Assembly: GCA_044221315.1 (NCBI GenBank)
Contig: JBGAPK010000005.1
Location: 1 to 64,000 of the forward strand
Direction: 5' to 3'
Origin: JAFEBO01 sp044221315
GTDB lineage: Bacteria; Planctomycetota; Phycisphaerae; Phycisphaerales; UBA1924
DNA: 64,000 bases
Positions 44,435 to 54,784 of the stretch are shown here, in pieces; within the stretch, counting starts at the first letter, position 1; the number at the start of each line of letters is the position of its first letter. A program made the position numbers and the translations under genes. The notes under the pieces were generated by a model. It saw nothing but the letters and a program-made list of their open reading frames with translations, was not told where the DNA came from and ran no database searches.

Positions 44435-46218
44435 TGCGAGACCTCCCGGCGCGAACCGACCGACGGATCCGCGCTCGCGGCGGCCGAGGCCGGGCCCGTT
44501 CGCGTGCCGCCCGGAGGCGTCTCGCGCACGATCTGCACATAGGCCACCGTCGAATTAACCGGACCCTTTAACGCGTCGATCAGCGTCGAGGGAAAAACCC
44601 CGAAGATCAGGCACGCCACCGCGAGCGGCATCAGCGCCGTGATCTCGCGGGCGGTCAGATCGGCCGGCAGTTGCCCGTGCTCGTCGTCGTGCGTGTGCTC
44701 TGCGTGCGAATCGTGCCCGCCCGGTTCGCGGAGCGGGCCGAAGACCACCTTGCCGACCATGATGAGCAGGTACATCGCCGCGACGATCACGCCCAAACCC
44801 GCGATGAGGGCGTACCAGGGGCCGAGATTGCCCGGCGTCGCGCCCGGCACCGGCGTCCCGGCGCTTCCCCAGATTCCCTTGCCCCACAAGTCGCTCGCCT
44901 GGAACGTGCCGAAGATGCAAAGGAATTCGCTGACAAAGCCGTTCAGGCCCGGCAGGCCGACCGAAGCCATCACGAAGAAGACCATGAACGTCGCCCAGAC
45001 GGGCATCTTGGAAGCCAGCCCGCCGACTTCCTTCATGGAGCGGGTGTGGTATCGCTCGTACATGAAGCCAACGCAGAGGAAGAGCGCGCCGGTCGAAAGG
45101 CCGTGGTTGATCATGTAGAGGATGGAGCCCTGCAGGCCCGCGGTGTTCAGTGCCGCAAGCCCAAGGATGCAGAAGCCCAGGTGCGCCACCGACGAATAGG
45201 CGACCAGCTTCTTCATATCCGTCTGCACCCAGCAGATCAGGCCGCCATAGAGAATCCCGATGATGCAGAGCACGGCAATGAACGGCGCGTAGTGGATGAA
45301 TGCGTCGGTGCAGTACGGCAACGCAAACCGGAAGATGCCGTAGGTGCCGAGCTTGAGCAGCACGCCGGCCAGGATCACCGATCCGGCGGTGGGGGCCTCG
45401 GTGTGCGCCAGGGGCAGCCAGGTGTGCACCGGGAAGAGCGGCACCTTGACCGCGAAGCCCGCCATCAGCGCCAGCAGCACCATCGACTGCTGGGCAAGGT
45501 TCAGGTGCTCCGACGCCGCGATCTGGAGCGTCGCGATGTCGAACGTCCAGGTGCCGGCGCCGTCGAACGCATCGGCCGCCAAGCCGGCGTTGATCCAAGC
45601 GACGTACACGAAGCCCGCCAGGGCGATGACCGATCCCGTGAACGTGTACAGGAAGAACGTCGTCGCGGCGCGCTTGCGGTTGGTCGAGCCGTACAGGCTG
45701 ATCAGGACGTACATCGGGATCAGCGTGAACTCAAAGCACACATAGAAGAAGATCAGGTCGCGGGCGATGAAGACGCCCACCATTGCCGCCTGGAGCGCCA
45801 GCAGCCACGCGTAGTACGTCCTTACCCGGTCCGTGATCGCCGTCCAGGAGGCGAGCACGCAGATCGGTCCGAGCAGCGCCGCCAGTGCCGCCAGCAGCAT
45901 CGAGACCGAATCGGCTCCCATGGAGAGCGAAATCCCGAGCGAGGGCAGCCACTGGACCTTGTTCGGGAACTGGAATTCCCCGCTCTTGGTCCAGTCAAAC
46001 TGAAAGAGCGAATACGCAGTCAATGCCAGCGCGACGAGCGTGCCCAGAAGCGCCGTCGCCCGGGCCCGCTTCTCGGGCGAGAACGCGACCACCAGCGCAA
46101 ACGCCACCGGCACAAGAACCAGGAGCGCCAGCATCCAGGTGTGCATCACGCTTTGGCTCGCCACGCCGCTCACGGCATCGGCGACAGGGGCGGAGGTTGG
46201 GGTTTCGGTGCTCTGCAT
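44431..46218 (-). CDS. nuoM: NADH-quinone oxidoreductase subunit M
   Basis: 595 residues from ATG 46218 (a TTG directly upstream is in frame). Antiporter-like subunit with LIFFYVCFEFTLIPMYVLI (pumping Glu), KVPLFPVHTWLPLAHTEAPTAGS, MKKLVAYSSVAHLGFCILG and a late LPGLNGFVSEFLC motif. A His/Asp/Glu-rich stretch, HDSHAEHTHDDEHG, interrupts the usual sequence between the last two membrane segments. It overlaps nuoN by four bases and follows nuoL by 30. Confidence 0.93.
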   Translation of the reverse strand: MQSTETPTSAPVADAVSGVASQSVMHTWMLALLVLVPVAFALVVAFSPEKRARATALLGTLVALALTAYSLFQFDWTKSGEFQFPNKVQWLPSLGISLSMGADSVSMLLAALAALLGPICVLASWTAITDRVRTYYAWLLALQAAMVGVFIARDLIFFYVCFEFTLIPMYVLISLYGSTNRKRAATTFFLYTFTGSVIALAGFVYVAWINAGLAADAFDGAGTWTFDIATLQIAASEHLNLAQQSMVLLALMAGFAVKVPLFPVHTWLPLAHTEAPTAGSVILAGVLLKLGTYGIFRFALPYCTDAFIHYAPFIAVLCIIGILYGGLICWVQTDMKKLVAYSSVAHLGFCILGLAALNTAGLQGSILYMINHGLSTGALFLCVGFMYERYHTRSMKEVGGLASKMPVWATFMVFFVMASVGLPGLNGFVSEFLCIFGTFQASDLWGKGIWGSAGTPVPGATPGNLGPWYALIAGLGVIVAAMYLLIMVGKVVFGPLREPGGHDSHAEHTHDDEHGQLPADLTAREITALMPLAVACLIFGVFPSTLIDALKGPVNSTVAYVQIVRETPPGGTRTGPASAAASADPSVGSRREVSQ

Positions 46219-46248
46219 CAAGCGCGAGACTCCGGGATTCAGGCTCGG

Positions 46249-48528
<2,280 letters not shown>

Positions 48529-48531
48529 CAA

Positions 48532-48885
48532 TTATCCCTTCATCTCCGACCATTCCTCGGCGTCCAGGCTCTCACGCTTGCGGAACAGAAGCACGACCAG
48601 CGCCAGGGCCATCGCGGCCTCCGCTGCCGCCACCGTCACGATGAAGATCACGAAGCTCTGTCCGGTCATATTCATGTGGAACCGGCTGAACGCGACCAGC
48701 GCGATCCCCGCCGCCTGGAACATCAGTTCCGTGCACAGGAACATGATGATCAGATTCCGGCGCGTCAGGAATCCGATGAGCCCCAGGGAGAACATCACCC
48801 CCGAGATGAACAAATAGTGCGCGAGCGTGATCTCCGACATCGCCGCCGGATAACCAGCCTGCGCCAGAACAGTCAGCCCGCTCAT
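48532..48885 (-). CDS. nuoK: NADH-quinone oxidoreductase subunit K
   Basis: 117 residues with three membrane helices: YLFISGVMFSLGLIGFL, NLIIMFLCTELMFQAAGIALVAFS (with the conserved Glu in the second helix) and FVIFIVTVAAAEAAMALALVVLLF (with the conserved second Glu). An N-terminal extension of about 15 residues precedes the normal start, so MSEITLAHY may be the true beginning. It overlaps nuoJ by ATGA. Confidence 0.93.
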   Translation of the reverse strand: MSGLTVLAQAGYPAAMSEITLAHYLFISGVMFSLGLIGFLTRRNLIIMFLCTELMFQAAGIALVAFSRFHMNMTGQSFVIFIVTVAAAEAAMALALVVLLFRKRESLDAEEWSEMKG

Positions 48886-49856
48886 GGGTTGATCTCCGGT
48901 GACTGCGCGACCTCGGCCGCCATGCTCTGCACGCGCCGTTCCTTCGCGTCCTCGTCCATCTGCACCTGCCGGCGGCTCAGCACCACGGCCCCGAGCATCG
49001 CCATCAGCAGGATGACGCCCGCGATCTCGATCGAGCCCGGATGATCCCGCAGAAGATTGAACCCCACCATCTCGACGTTCGATGTCGCAAGATCCGCCGG
49101 GTACTCCACCATCTCCGTGCGCCCGTCGGCCGTGCGGACCTCGACCGTCCGCTTTGCGAAATCGACCTTTGCTTCGCCCTGATCATTGAAAACGACCTTT
49201 GCACCCGCCGGGAGCTTTCCCGAGTCGGTCAGGGCCGCCTCGATCTTCCGTGGCATCTCGGCGAGCAGCGATTCGCCCGTCGGGCTCTTGACCGCCGGGA
49301 GTTCGGCCGCGCCGCGGAACAGCAGCGTCGTCAGCACCGCGAGAAGCACAAAGCCCGCGGCAGTCGCCACCACGGGCTCCCGCGCCTGGGTGTCGTATTC
49401 CGCAAGAACGTTCTCAAGGTCGTCCGTCGGCGCCTGCGTCGCAAGCATGATGACAAACAGATACGTGATGAGGATCGCGCCCGCGTAGACGATCACCAGC
49501 GCGAAGGCCATGAACTCCGCCGAGAGGATCAGGAACAGCCCGGCAGTCGCCAGCACGCTCAGGACGAAATACATCGCCGCGTAGACCGGCTTGGGGTGCA
49601 TGATGACGCGAAGCGCCGATCCGATCGCCACCACCCCGAAGACATAGAAATAGATAGAGGGAGAGTTCCCAAGCCCGAACATCCCGGACGCTTTGAAGCC
49701 CATCGCGATCAGAACGATGCCGCCGGCCATGAGCGCCAGAAGTGCGCCCAGGATCTGCGGGTTCTTCCCTTCCCGCCGGGGCAACGCGAGCCCCACGCCG
49801 ATTGCGCCGATGCCGCACGCCGCGTAAAGAGCCAGTGGGTTGATGATTTGATCCAA
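48882..49856 (-). CDS. nuoJ: NADH-quinone oxidoreductase subunit J with soluble insertion
   Basis: 324 residues from TTG 49856, chosen because GAGGGG lies just upstream and the family sequence begins there (DQIINPLALYAACGIGAIGV). Membrane helices include MYFVLSVLATAGLFLILSAEFMAFALVIVYAGAILITYLFVIML, the NuoJ hallmark with its pi-bulge helix. About 95 residues of soluble sequence (PAVKSPTGESLLAEMPRKIE to EMVEYPADLATSNVEM) separate the fourth and last helices, making the protein much longer than the usual 165-200. It is the first gene of the cluster; nuoA-I must be elsewhere. Confidence 0.88.
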   Translation of the reverse strand: MDQIINPLALYAACGIGAIGVGLALPRREGKNPQILGALLALMAGGIVLIAMGFKASGMFGLGNSPSIYFYVFGVVAIGSALRVIMHPKPVYAAMYFVLSVLATAGLFLILSAEFMAFALVIVYAGAILITYLFVIMLATQAPTDDLENVLAEYDTQAREPVVATAAGFVLLAVLTTLLFRGAAELPAVKSPTGESLLAEMPRKIEAALTDSGKLPAGAKVVFNDQGEAKVDFAKRTVEVRTADGRTEMVEYPADLATSNVEMVGFNLLRDHPGSIEIAGVILLMAMLGAVVLSRRQVQMDEDAKERRVQSMAAEVAQSPEINP

Positions 49857-50107
49857 CGCCGACCCCTCGGGCCAGGCCCATGAGAGCCAGAGACGAAAAG
49901 AACGCGGCCTTCGCTCGCCCGCGACCGCGTTCTGCCGAACAAACCCCGCCAGAAGCGGGACCCCCAACCCGGTCGCCCCGTTCGGGCGTGGGCACAGGAT
50001 AGTGGGAGCCAGCATGGTCTTCAACCCGCTCCGGCCGACACTTCCTTGGCCGGGAAAGACGCCGGCGGACCGCTCGCCGGGGCGCACGGCGCGAGTACGC
50101 TTGGCGC

Positions 50108-50809
50108 GTGAGCCGCGACTCCAGCATCACCGCTTCCCGACCGATCCTGCGAGCCCCGGCACGCGGCTGGTGGGTCGCCCTTCCCAACATCCTGACCCTG
50201 CTGCGCTTGCTGCTGGCCGTAGGCCTGATCGCCCTGCTCTCCCTCTTCCGCTATCCAAAGCCCGATGCGAGTTTCTCGCCTCCGACCTTGGCGATGCTCT
50301 CCGCCTGTGTTCTTTTTTCTCTGGGTGCCCTGACCGATCTGCTCGACGGGCTGCTCGCCCGGCGCTGGGGAGTCATCAGCAAATTCGGCCGGATTATGGA
50401 TCCCTTCGCCGACAAATTGCTCGTCGTTGGCGCCTTCGCGATGATGGCGGGTCCCGCCTTCGACTGCCAGCTTCCGAGCGGCAAGGCGCTCCAGGTCAGC
50501 GGCGTCGTTCCCTGGATGGCGATCGTCATCCTTTCCCGAGAGTTGCTCGTCACCATCATCCGCGCTGTGCTCGAGAGCCGCGGGATCGACTTCTCCGCCA
50601 CGCTCAGCGGCAAGGCGAAGATGGCCGTTCAATGCGGCTGCGTTATTGCCGTTTTGCTGATCCTCGCCTTCGCCAGTCCCATGCCGGGAATGCCCGGCCG
50701 AAAGATGATCGACGCCCTGGTCTGGACCGCCGTCATTGTGACCGCTCTTTCGATTGTCCCCTACGCCATTCGTGCCATGCAGGCCGGCACCGCCACCCAC
50801 GAGACCTGA
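50108..50809 (+). CDS. pgsA: CDP-diacylglycerol-glycerol-3-phosphate 3-phosphatidyltransferase
   Basis: 233 residues from GTG 50108. The CDP-alcohol phosphotransferase signature DG-x2-AR-x8-G-x3-D-x3-D is intact in LLDGLLARRW followed by GRIMDPFADK. Several membrane helices surround it, and NILTLLRLLLAVGL at the N-terminus is typical. The enzyme makes phosphatidylglycerol phosphate, the precursor of phosphatidylglycerol. The next gene is pgpA, sharing one base (TGATG), so both steps of phosphatidylglycerol synthesis are coupled. Confidence 0.93.
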   Translation: MSRDSSITASRPILRAPARGWWVALPNILTLLRLLLAVGLIALLSLFRYPKPDASFSPPTLAMLSACVLFSLGALTDLLDGLLARRWGVISKFGRIMDPFADKLLVVGAFAMMAGPAFDCQLPSGKALQVSGVVPWMAIVILSRELLVTIIRAVLESRGIDFSATLSGKAKMAVQCGCVIAVLLILAFASPMPGMPGRKMIDALVWTAVIVTALSIVPYAIRAMQAGTATHET

Positions 50810-51312
50810 TGGACAAGCGACTCCTCTGGATCACCACCTTCGGCCTCGGACACATGCGCTTTGCCAGCGGCACATGGGGCTCGCTGCCCACCGTGGCTCT
50901 CGCCGCATTACTGATTCTCTCCGGCTTCGGACCTGTTCAAAGTCCCGTGCTGTTCAACGGCGTTCTTCTGGTTTGGATGCTGCTCTTCTGCGTCGGCTGT
51001 CTCGCTCAGGGCGGGGCCGCCGAACGGGCCTTCGGAAAGAAAGACCCTTCGCAGGCGGTTGCCGATGAGACCGCCGGGCAGGCGCTCCCCCTTCTGCTGC
51101 TGCCCGCCGCCTGTTTTCAATCATGGCAGGTCGCCGCCGCGACAATCGCGGGCGCGTTTGTTCTTTTTCGGATCTTCGATATCCTCAAGCTCTGGCCCGC
51201 GAATTCGCTGCAGCGCCTTCCGGGTGGTCTTGGAATCTTGGTCGATGATCTCGTCGCCGGGCTTCAGGCGATGCTCGTCGTCCAAGCCGTGACGAGAATC
51301 CTGCTTCCCTGA
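50809..51312 (+). CDS. pgpA: Phosphatidylglycerophosphatase A
   Basis: 167 residues. Motifs FGLGHMRFASGTWGSLPTV at the start, ADETAGQALPL in the middle and FRIFDILKLWPANSLQRLPGG with ILVDDLVAG near the end match PgpA, which dephosphorylates phosphatidylglycerol phosphate. The usual KP(W/F)P is here KLWP. Membrane-embedded, with three to four hydrophobic segments. Directly coupled to pgsA upstream. Confidence 0.9.
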   Translation: MDKRLLWITTFGLGHMRFASGTWGSLPTVALAALLILSGFGPVQSPVLFNGVLLVWMLLFCVGCLAQGGAAERAFGKKDPSQAVADETAGQALPLLLLPAACFQSWQVAAATIAGAFVLFRIFDILKLWPANSLQRLPGGLGILVDDLVAGLQAMLVVQAVTRILLP

Positions 51313-51330
51313 TTTCCCAAGGAACAAACC

Positions 51331-51618
51331 ATGGGATGCTTCATTGTTCTGCTCGCCCTGTTTCTGCCTCGCGTCACGCTTTTTTGCCTCTGGCTTTTCG
51401 GCGATTACCTTCAGAGGGCCTTCCCGGGACAGATTCTGCTGCCCCTCATGGGCTTCTTCTTCCTGCCCTACACGACACTCGCGTGGGCTTATGCCAATCT
51501 GCACGGCGGCGTCAGCGGCGGGAATGAAGTCCTTGTGATCATCGGTGCACTTTTCGATATCTGCAGCCTCGGCGGATCGACACACCAGACGCGTCGCCGC
51601 AGCATGGCCCGGGGCTAA
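51331..51618 (+). CDS. Small membrane protein, unknown function
   Basis: 95 residues with three hydrophobic stretches (CFIVLLALFLPRVTLFCLWL, ILLPLMGFFFLPYTTLAWAY, EVLVIIGALFDICSLGG). This resembles a widespread unnamed family of small membrane proteins with 'LPR...WLF.DY...AF' and 'LLFLPFTTLAY' motifs, recalled from actinobacteria and others. It follows pgpA by 18 bases and its stop codon overlaps the convergent comM stop by four bases. Confidence 0.75.
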   Translation: MGCFIVLLALFLPRVTLFCLWLFGDYLQRAFPGQILLPLMGFFFLPYTTLAWAYANLHGGVSGGNEVLVIIGALFDICSLGGSTHQTRRRSMARG

Positions 51619-53210
51619 ACCTTCCGGTCGAGCAGCCGATACTGGACCGCCTCTCCCACGTGTTCGGAAGTAACCGCCTCCGAACCCGCGAGATCCGCGA
51701 TCGTCCGCGAAATCCGGCGCAGCTTGTCGTACGCCCGAGCCGAGAGCCCCATCTCGTTCATCGCCTGCCCGAGCATCGTGAGCGCGTTCTCGTCGAGCCC
51801 CGCCATCTGGTCCAGCTTCTTTCCGCTCAGGCGGGCATTCGGAGTGTCGCCCTGCCTTTTGCGCTGGCGCTCACGCGCTGTCGCCACTTGGTCCCGCATC
51901 TGCGCCGTGGTCGTGCCGCTCACCTGCTCATCGCGCCGTGACAGTTCCCGGAACGGCACGGCCGGCGCCTCGATGTGGATGTCGATCCGGTCGAGCAGCG
52001 GGCCGCTCAATTTCGCCAGGTACCGCTCCATTTCGATCCGCCCGACCTCTCCCGGTGCGACATCCCCCCGCGGCGTCGGGTTCATCGCCGCGACCAGCAT
52101 GAAGTTGGCCGGGAATCGCACCGCGCTGTGCGAGCGGGCAATCGTGACGACATGGTCCTCCATCGGCTGGCGCAGCGTTTCCAGCACGTCGCGCGGAAAC
52201 TCCGGCAGTTCATCGAGGAACAGCACCCCGTGATGGGCCAAGCTGATCTCCCCCGGCCTTGGGATCATTCCGCCCCCGACAATCGCGGCCCCGCTGGCGG
52301 TGTGGTGGGGGGTCCGAACCGGGCGTGTCGTGATCAGCCCCTGCCCCGGAGCGAGCTGACCCGCCGCGGAATAGATCCGCGTGACTTGAATCGCTTCTTC
52401 CGGGGTCAGCGCCGGCAGAACTCCCGGCAATGCCTTGGCCATCATGGTCTTTCCCGTCCCTGCCGGCCCGAGCATGACGATGTTGTGCCCGCCGGCCGCC
52501 GCGACGACAATTGCTCGTTTGACCGTTTCCTGGCCCTTGATCTCCCCAAAGTCGATCGGCGCCGTTGCCTGCCTCAGCAATTGGCCCACGTCGGGCGCCG
52601 GAAACGGGCACGCTTCAAGGTGCCCCGTCATCAGCCCGACAACCTCGGCCAATGAGCGGGCTCCAAGTACAGAAACCCCCTCAACGACTGCCGCTTCCGC
52701 CGCGTTGTCGTACGGGATCACAACGCCCTCGCATCCCTTGGCCTTCGCCAAGGCCGCCAGCGCGATCGCTCCCTTGATCGGGCGCAGCCGCCCATCCAGC
52801 GCCAATTCCCCCGCGAACAGGAACCGCCGATGATCGATCCCCGCGACCTCGGCAACCGCGGCGCCCTGCTTCGAACGCTTTGTCCCCGCGCCTGTCGGCC
52901 CCGCGACCGGCACGCCGATCCCCTGCACCAGCAGAGCGCCGACCGCGATCGGCAGGTCATACACCGGCCCCTCTTTGCGGACGTCGGCGGGTGCAAGGTT
53001 GATGATCGTCCGTCCGGAGGGAAAGAAGTAGCCGCTGTTGGTCAGCGCACTTCGAACACGCTCGAGCGATTCCTTCACGGCCGCATCGGGCAGACCGACA
53101 ATGGTCGAGAACGGCTTTTGGTCTTCGCCGATCTCGGAGAAATCGACCTCGACCTCGCAGGGGAGCGCGTCGATGCCCTGAAGCAATGACGATTGCACGC
53201 GTGCCAGCAT
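51615..53210 (-). CDS. comM: YifB/ComM family Mg-chelatase-like AAA ATPase
   Basis: 531 residues from ATG 53210 (MLARVQSSLLQGIDA). An N-terminal Lon-like ChlI domain (VGLPDAAVKESLERVRSAL, NLAPADVRKEGPVYDLPIA) precedes the AAA module: Walker A MLGPAGTGKTMMAKAL, TPHHTASGAAIVGGG, Walker B GVLFLDELPEF and sensor residues around QPMEDHVVTIARS. A C-terminal helical domain with LSGRAYDKLRRISRTIADL-like sequence ends it. ComM acts as a branch-migration helicase in natural transformation. The usual cysteine cluster after AAMNP (NPCPCG) is missing: NPTPRGDVAPGEV stands in its place. Confidence 0.9.
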   Translation of the reverse strand: MLARVQSSLLQGIDALPCEVEVDFSEIGEDQKPFSTIVGLPDAAVKESLERVRSALTNSGYFFPSGRTIINLAPADVRKEGPVYDLPIAVGALLVQGIGVPVAGPTGAGTKRSKQGAAVAEVAGIDHRRFLFAGELALDGRLRPIKGAIALAALAKAKGCEGVVIPYDNAAEAAVVEGVSVLGARSLAEVVGLMTGHLEACPFPAPDVGQLLRQATAPIDFGEIKGQETVKRAIVVAAAGGHNIVMLGPAGTGKTMMAKALPGVLPALTPEEAIQVTRIYSAAGQLAPGQGLITTRPVRTPHHTASGAAIVGGGMIPRPGEISLAHHGVLFLDELPEFPRDVLETLRQPMEDHVVTIARSHSAVRFPANFMLVAAMNPTPRGDVAPGEVGRIEMERYLAKLSGPLLDRIDIHIEAPAVPFRELSRRDEQVSGTTTAQMRDQVATARERQRKRQGDTPNARLSGKKLDQMAGLDENALTMLGQAMNEMGLSARAYDKLRRISRTIADLAGSEAVTSEHVGEAVQYRLLDRKV

Positions 53211-53650
53211 GATCGCCGAGTGTACCGAACAGGATGCGAGCAGGAGCGTCGCCCATCTCAAGAACCAGATTCCTGTTTGTACACCGGCTTCATTTGAATT
53301 CCCGGACTCGAATCAAACCGGACGGACCGCGGTCACGCACGTCCACCGGTCCTTCCATCCAAACAAACCAATAATTTCCACAAACCCAACAAAAACAGGT
53401 GGTTGGGATCGAAAAAAGTGCAAAAACCGTGAATTTGGTATTTGTCCAATCGATTGTTTGAGATAGGCTGCAACTTGGTTTGGTGGAGAGAGCGACAGTC
53501 TCGCGCGGTTCCGCCGGCGCATTCCGCAGCCGGCCGAACGAATACACGCGCCGTCCGACCTCTTTCTGGCAAGCCGTCGTTCATTGGCCGCTGATTCGCC
53601 GTGAATCCGCGGGGTGAGCCAATTTTTCCGGATTCTGAAGGAGAGACAAG
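53211..53650. other. AT-richer intergenic region before the first GRRRR protein gene
   Basis: 440 bases with lower GC than the surroundings, especially 53380-53465 (A-tracts). It contains the cassette at 53411-53492 and about 160 bases of transcribed-looking leader before the start codon at 53651. Nothing protein-like was seen. Confidence 0.55.
53411..53492 (+). promoter_or_regulatory. Upstream regulatory cassette, copy 1
   Basis: GAAAAAAGTGCAA (53411-53423), then CCGTGAAT ending at 53434, then 47 bases, then GGTGGAGAGAG (53482-53492). The same elements with the same 51-base offset from GAAT to GGTGG occur before the second GRRRR gene. Leader similarity continues past the cassette (ACCTCTT and GTTCATTGG in both). 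Confidence 0.6.
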
Positions 53651-54385
53651 ATGACGAAGTTGATTGCGGCAGCCGCCATCCTGGCCATCGCCAGCGGCGC
53701 GAGTGCGACGTTGTTGTTCGACAACATCACGAACCAGCAGGCCGCCGGCGGCCTCGCGTCCACTTCTTCGACCCCCAACACGTTCATGGGCGGGGGGTAC
53801 AACCTCATCGCCGGCGCGACGAAGATCACCGGCTTTGACATCTATCCCGTCAACACCACCGGCACGAACTTCAACGCCATCCGGATCAACATCTGGGTCT
53901 GGGGCACGGTGAACATGGGCACGGTGAACGCGGGTTCTCCCGCCTTCTCGAATCTGCTCGGCCAGTACACGCTCACCACAACCGGCACGTTCACGACCGG
54001 CTTTTACTACCCCTTCGAGGGTGTGCCGATCGGCGTCAACCCCGGCATCACGCTCGGCACGCCCCTGAGCATCCCGAACACCACCATCGGTATGACTTTC
54101 AACTACCAGGGCTCCACCAACGGCGGCGCCACCTACAGCAACATCAACAACCTGACCTCGCTCATCACCGGCAACGCGGCCAACGCCGTCGGCACCAACG
54201 TGTTCAACGGTTACTACCGCAACGCGGCCGGCGAGACGAACGGCAACTTCACTTCGACGCTTCGCTCGCTCGGCAACCTCACGAACCAGTCCGTCGGCGT
54301 TCGCATCTACGGCGATATTCCGGCCCCCGGTTCTCTGGCGCTCGTCGGCCTCGGCGGACTGATCGCCGGCCGTCGTCGCCGCTGA
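53651..54385 (+). CDS. Secreted protein with GRRRR C-terminal sorting-type tail (1)
   Basis: 244 residues. Preceded by GAAGGAGAG at proper distance. Signal peptide MTKLIAAAAILAIASGASA, then a Thr/Asn/Gly-rich beta domain (ITGFDIYPVNTTGTNFNAIRINIWVWG). The C-terminus PAPGSLALVGLGGLIAGRRRR is a PEP-CTERM-type tail: a Pro-rich motif, a short membrane-like segment and a basic end. Proteins with such tails are exported and processed by exosortase-type enzymes in other bacteria. Here the motif is PAPGS rather than PEP. Function of the mature domain is unknown. A strong terminator follows. Confidence 0.85.
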   Translation: MTKLIAAAAILAIASGASATLLFDNITNQQAAGGLASTSSTPNTFMGGGYNLIAGATKITGFDIYPVNTTGTNFNAIRINIWVWGTVNMGTVNAGSPAFSNLLGQYTLTTTGTFTTGFYYPFEGVPIGVNPGITLGTPLSIPNTTIGMTFNYQGSTNGGATYSNINNLTSLITGNAANAVGTNVFNGYYRNAAGETNGNFTSTLRSLGNLTNQSVGVRIYGDIPAPGSLALVGLGGLIAGRRRR

Positions 54386-54414
54386 TCCCCAACTGACCTG
54401 TTCAACTCCCAAGG

Positions 54415-54440
54415 AAAAGGGGCCTTTCGGGGCCCCTTTT
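54415..54440 (+). terminator. Intrinsic terminator
   Basis: AAAAGGGGCC (54415-54424) pairs with GGCCCCTTTT (54431-54440) around TTTCGG, running into a T-tract to 54441. Perfect ten-pair stem. Confidence 0.9.
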
Positions 54441-54784
54441 TCATTGCGCCGTGCAGATTCATCTGCGAAACAGCCCAGAATCACGAAATCCAAACAAAAT
54501 ACAAACAACAAACAGAACTAGAACATGGGATCGGGCCAGTCAAGTTCATAAAATTTGGAAAAAAACATGCAATTCCGGGTGAATGCGGTTTGCGGCGGAC
54601 CCTCTTGCGGGTATGCTCCGTCTTCGGATTCGGTGGAGAGAGACAAGATCCCGCTTCGTTCTGCCGCGATTTCCGCCGCGGCGCGAACACACAGAGCGGC
54701 ACCTCTTCCCCGACACTCCGTGTCCCCGGCACAGGTTCATTGGGAGCCTGTGGGGTGGATGTGTTTGGAATTTGGGAGAGAGAA
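54441..54784. other. Intergenic region before the second GRRRR protein gene
   Basis: About 340 bases, AT-rich in the first third. It carries the second copy of the regulatory cassette (54558-54642) and a long leader with local similarity to the leader of the preceding gene. Nothing else was seen in it. Confidence 0.55.
54558..54642 (+). promoter_or_regulatory. Upstream regulatory cassette, copy 2
   Basis: GAAAAAAACATGCAA (54558-54572), then CCGGGTGAAT ending at 54584, then 47 bases, then GGTGGAGAGAG (54632-54642). Order, sequence and the 51-base offset match copy 1. In this copy GG and GC are also ten bases apart, as in a sigma-54 promoter, but not in copy 1. Confidence 0.6.

Noticed and set aside
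53401..53424. Sigma-54 promoter before the first GRRRR gene
   Set aside because: GG and GC are ten bases apart in the second copy (54557-54570) but twelve in the first, so a shared sigma-54 promoter is not supported.
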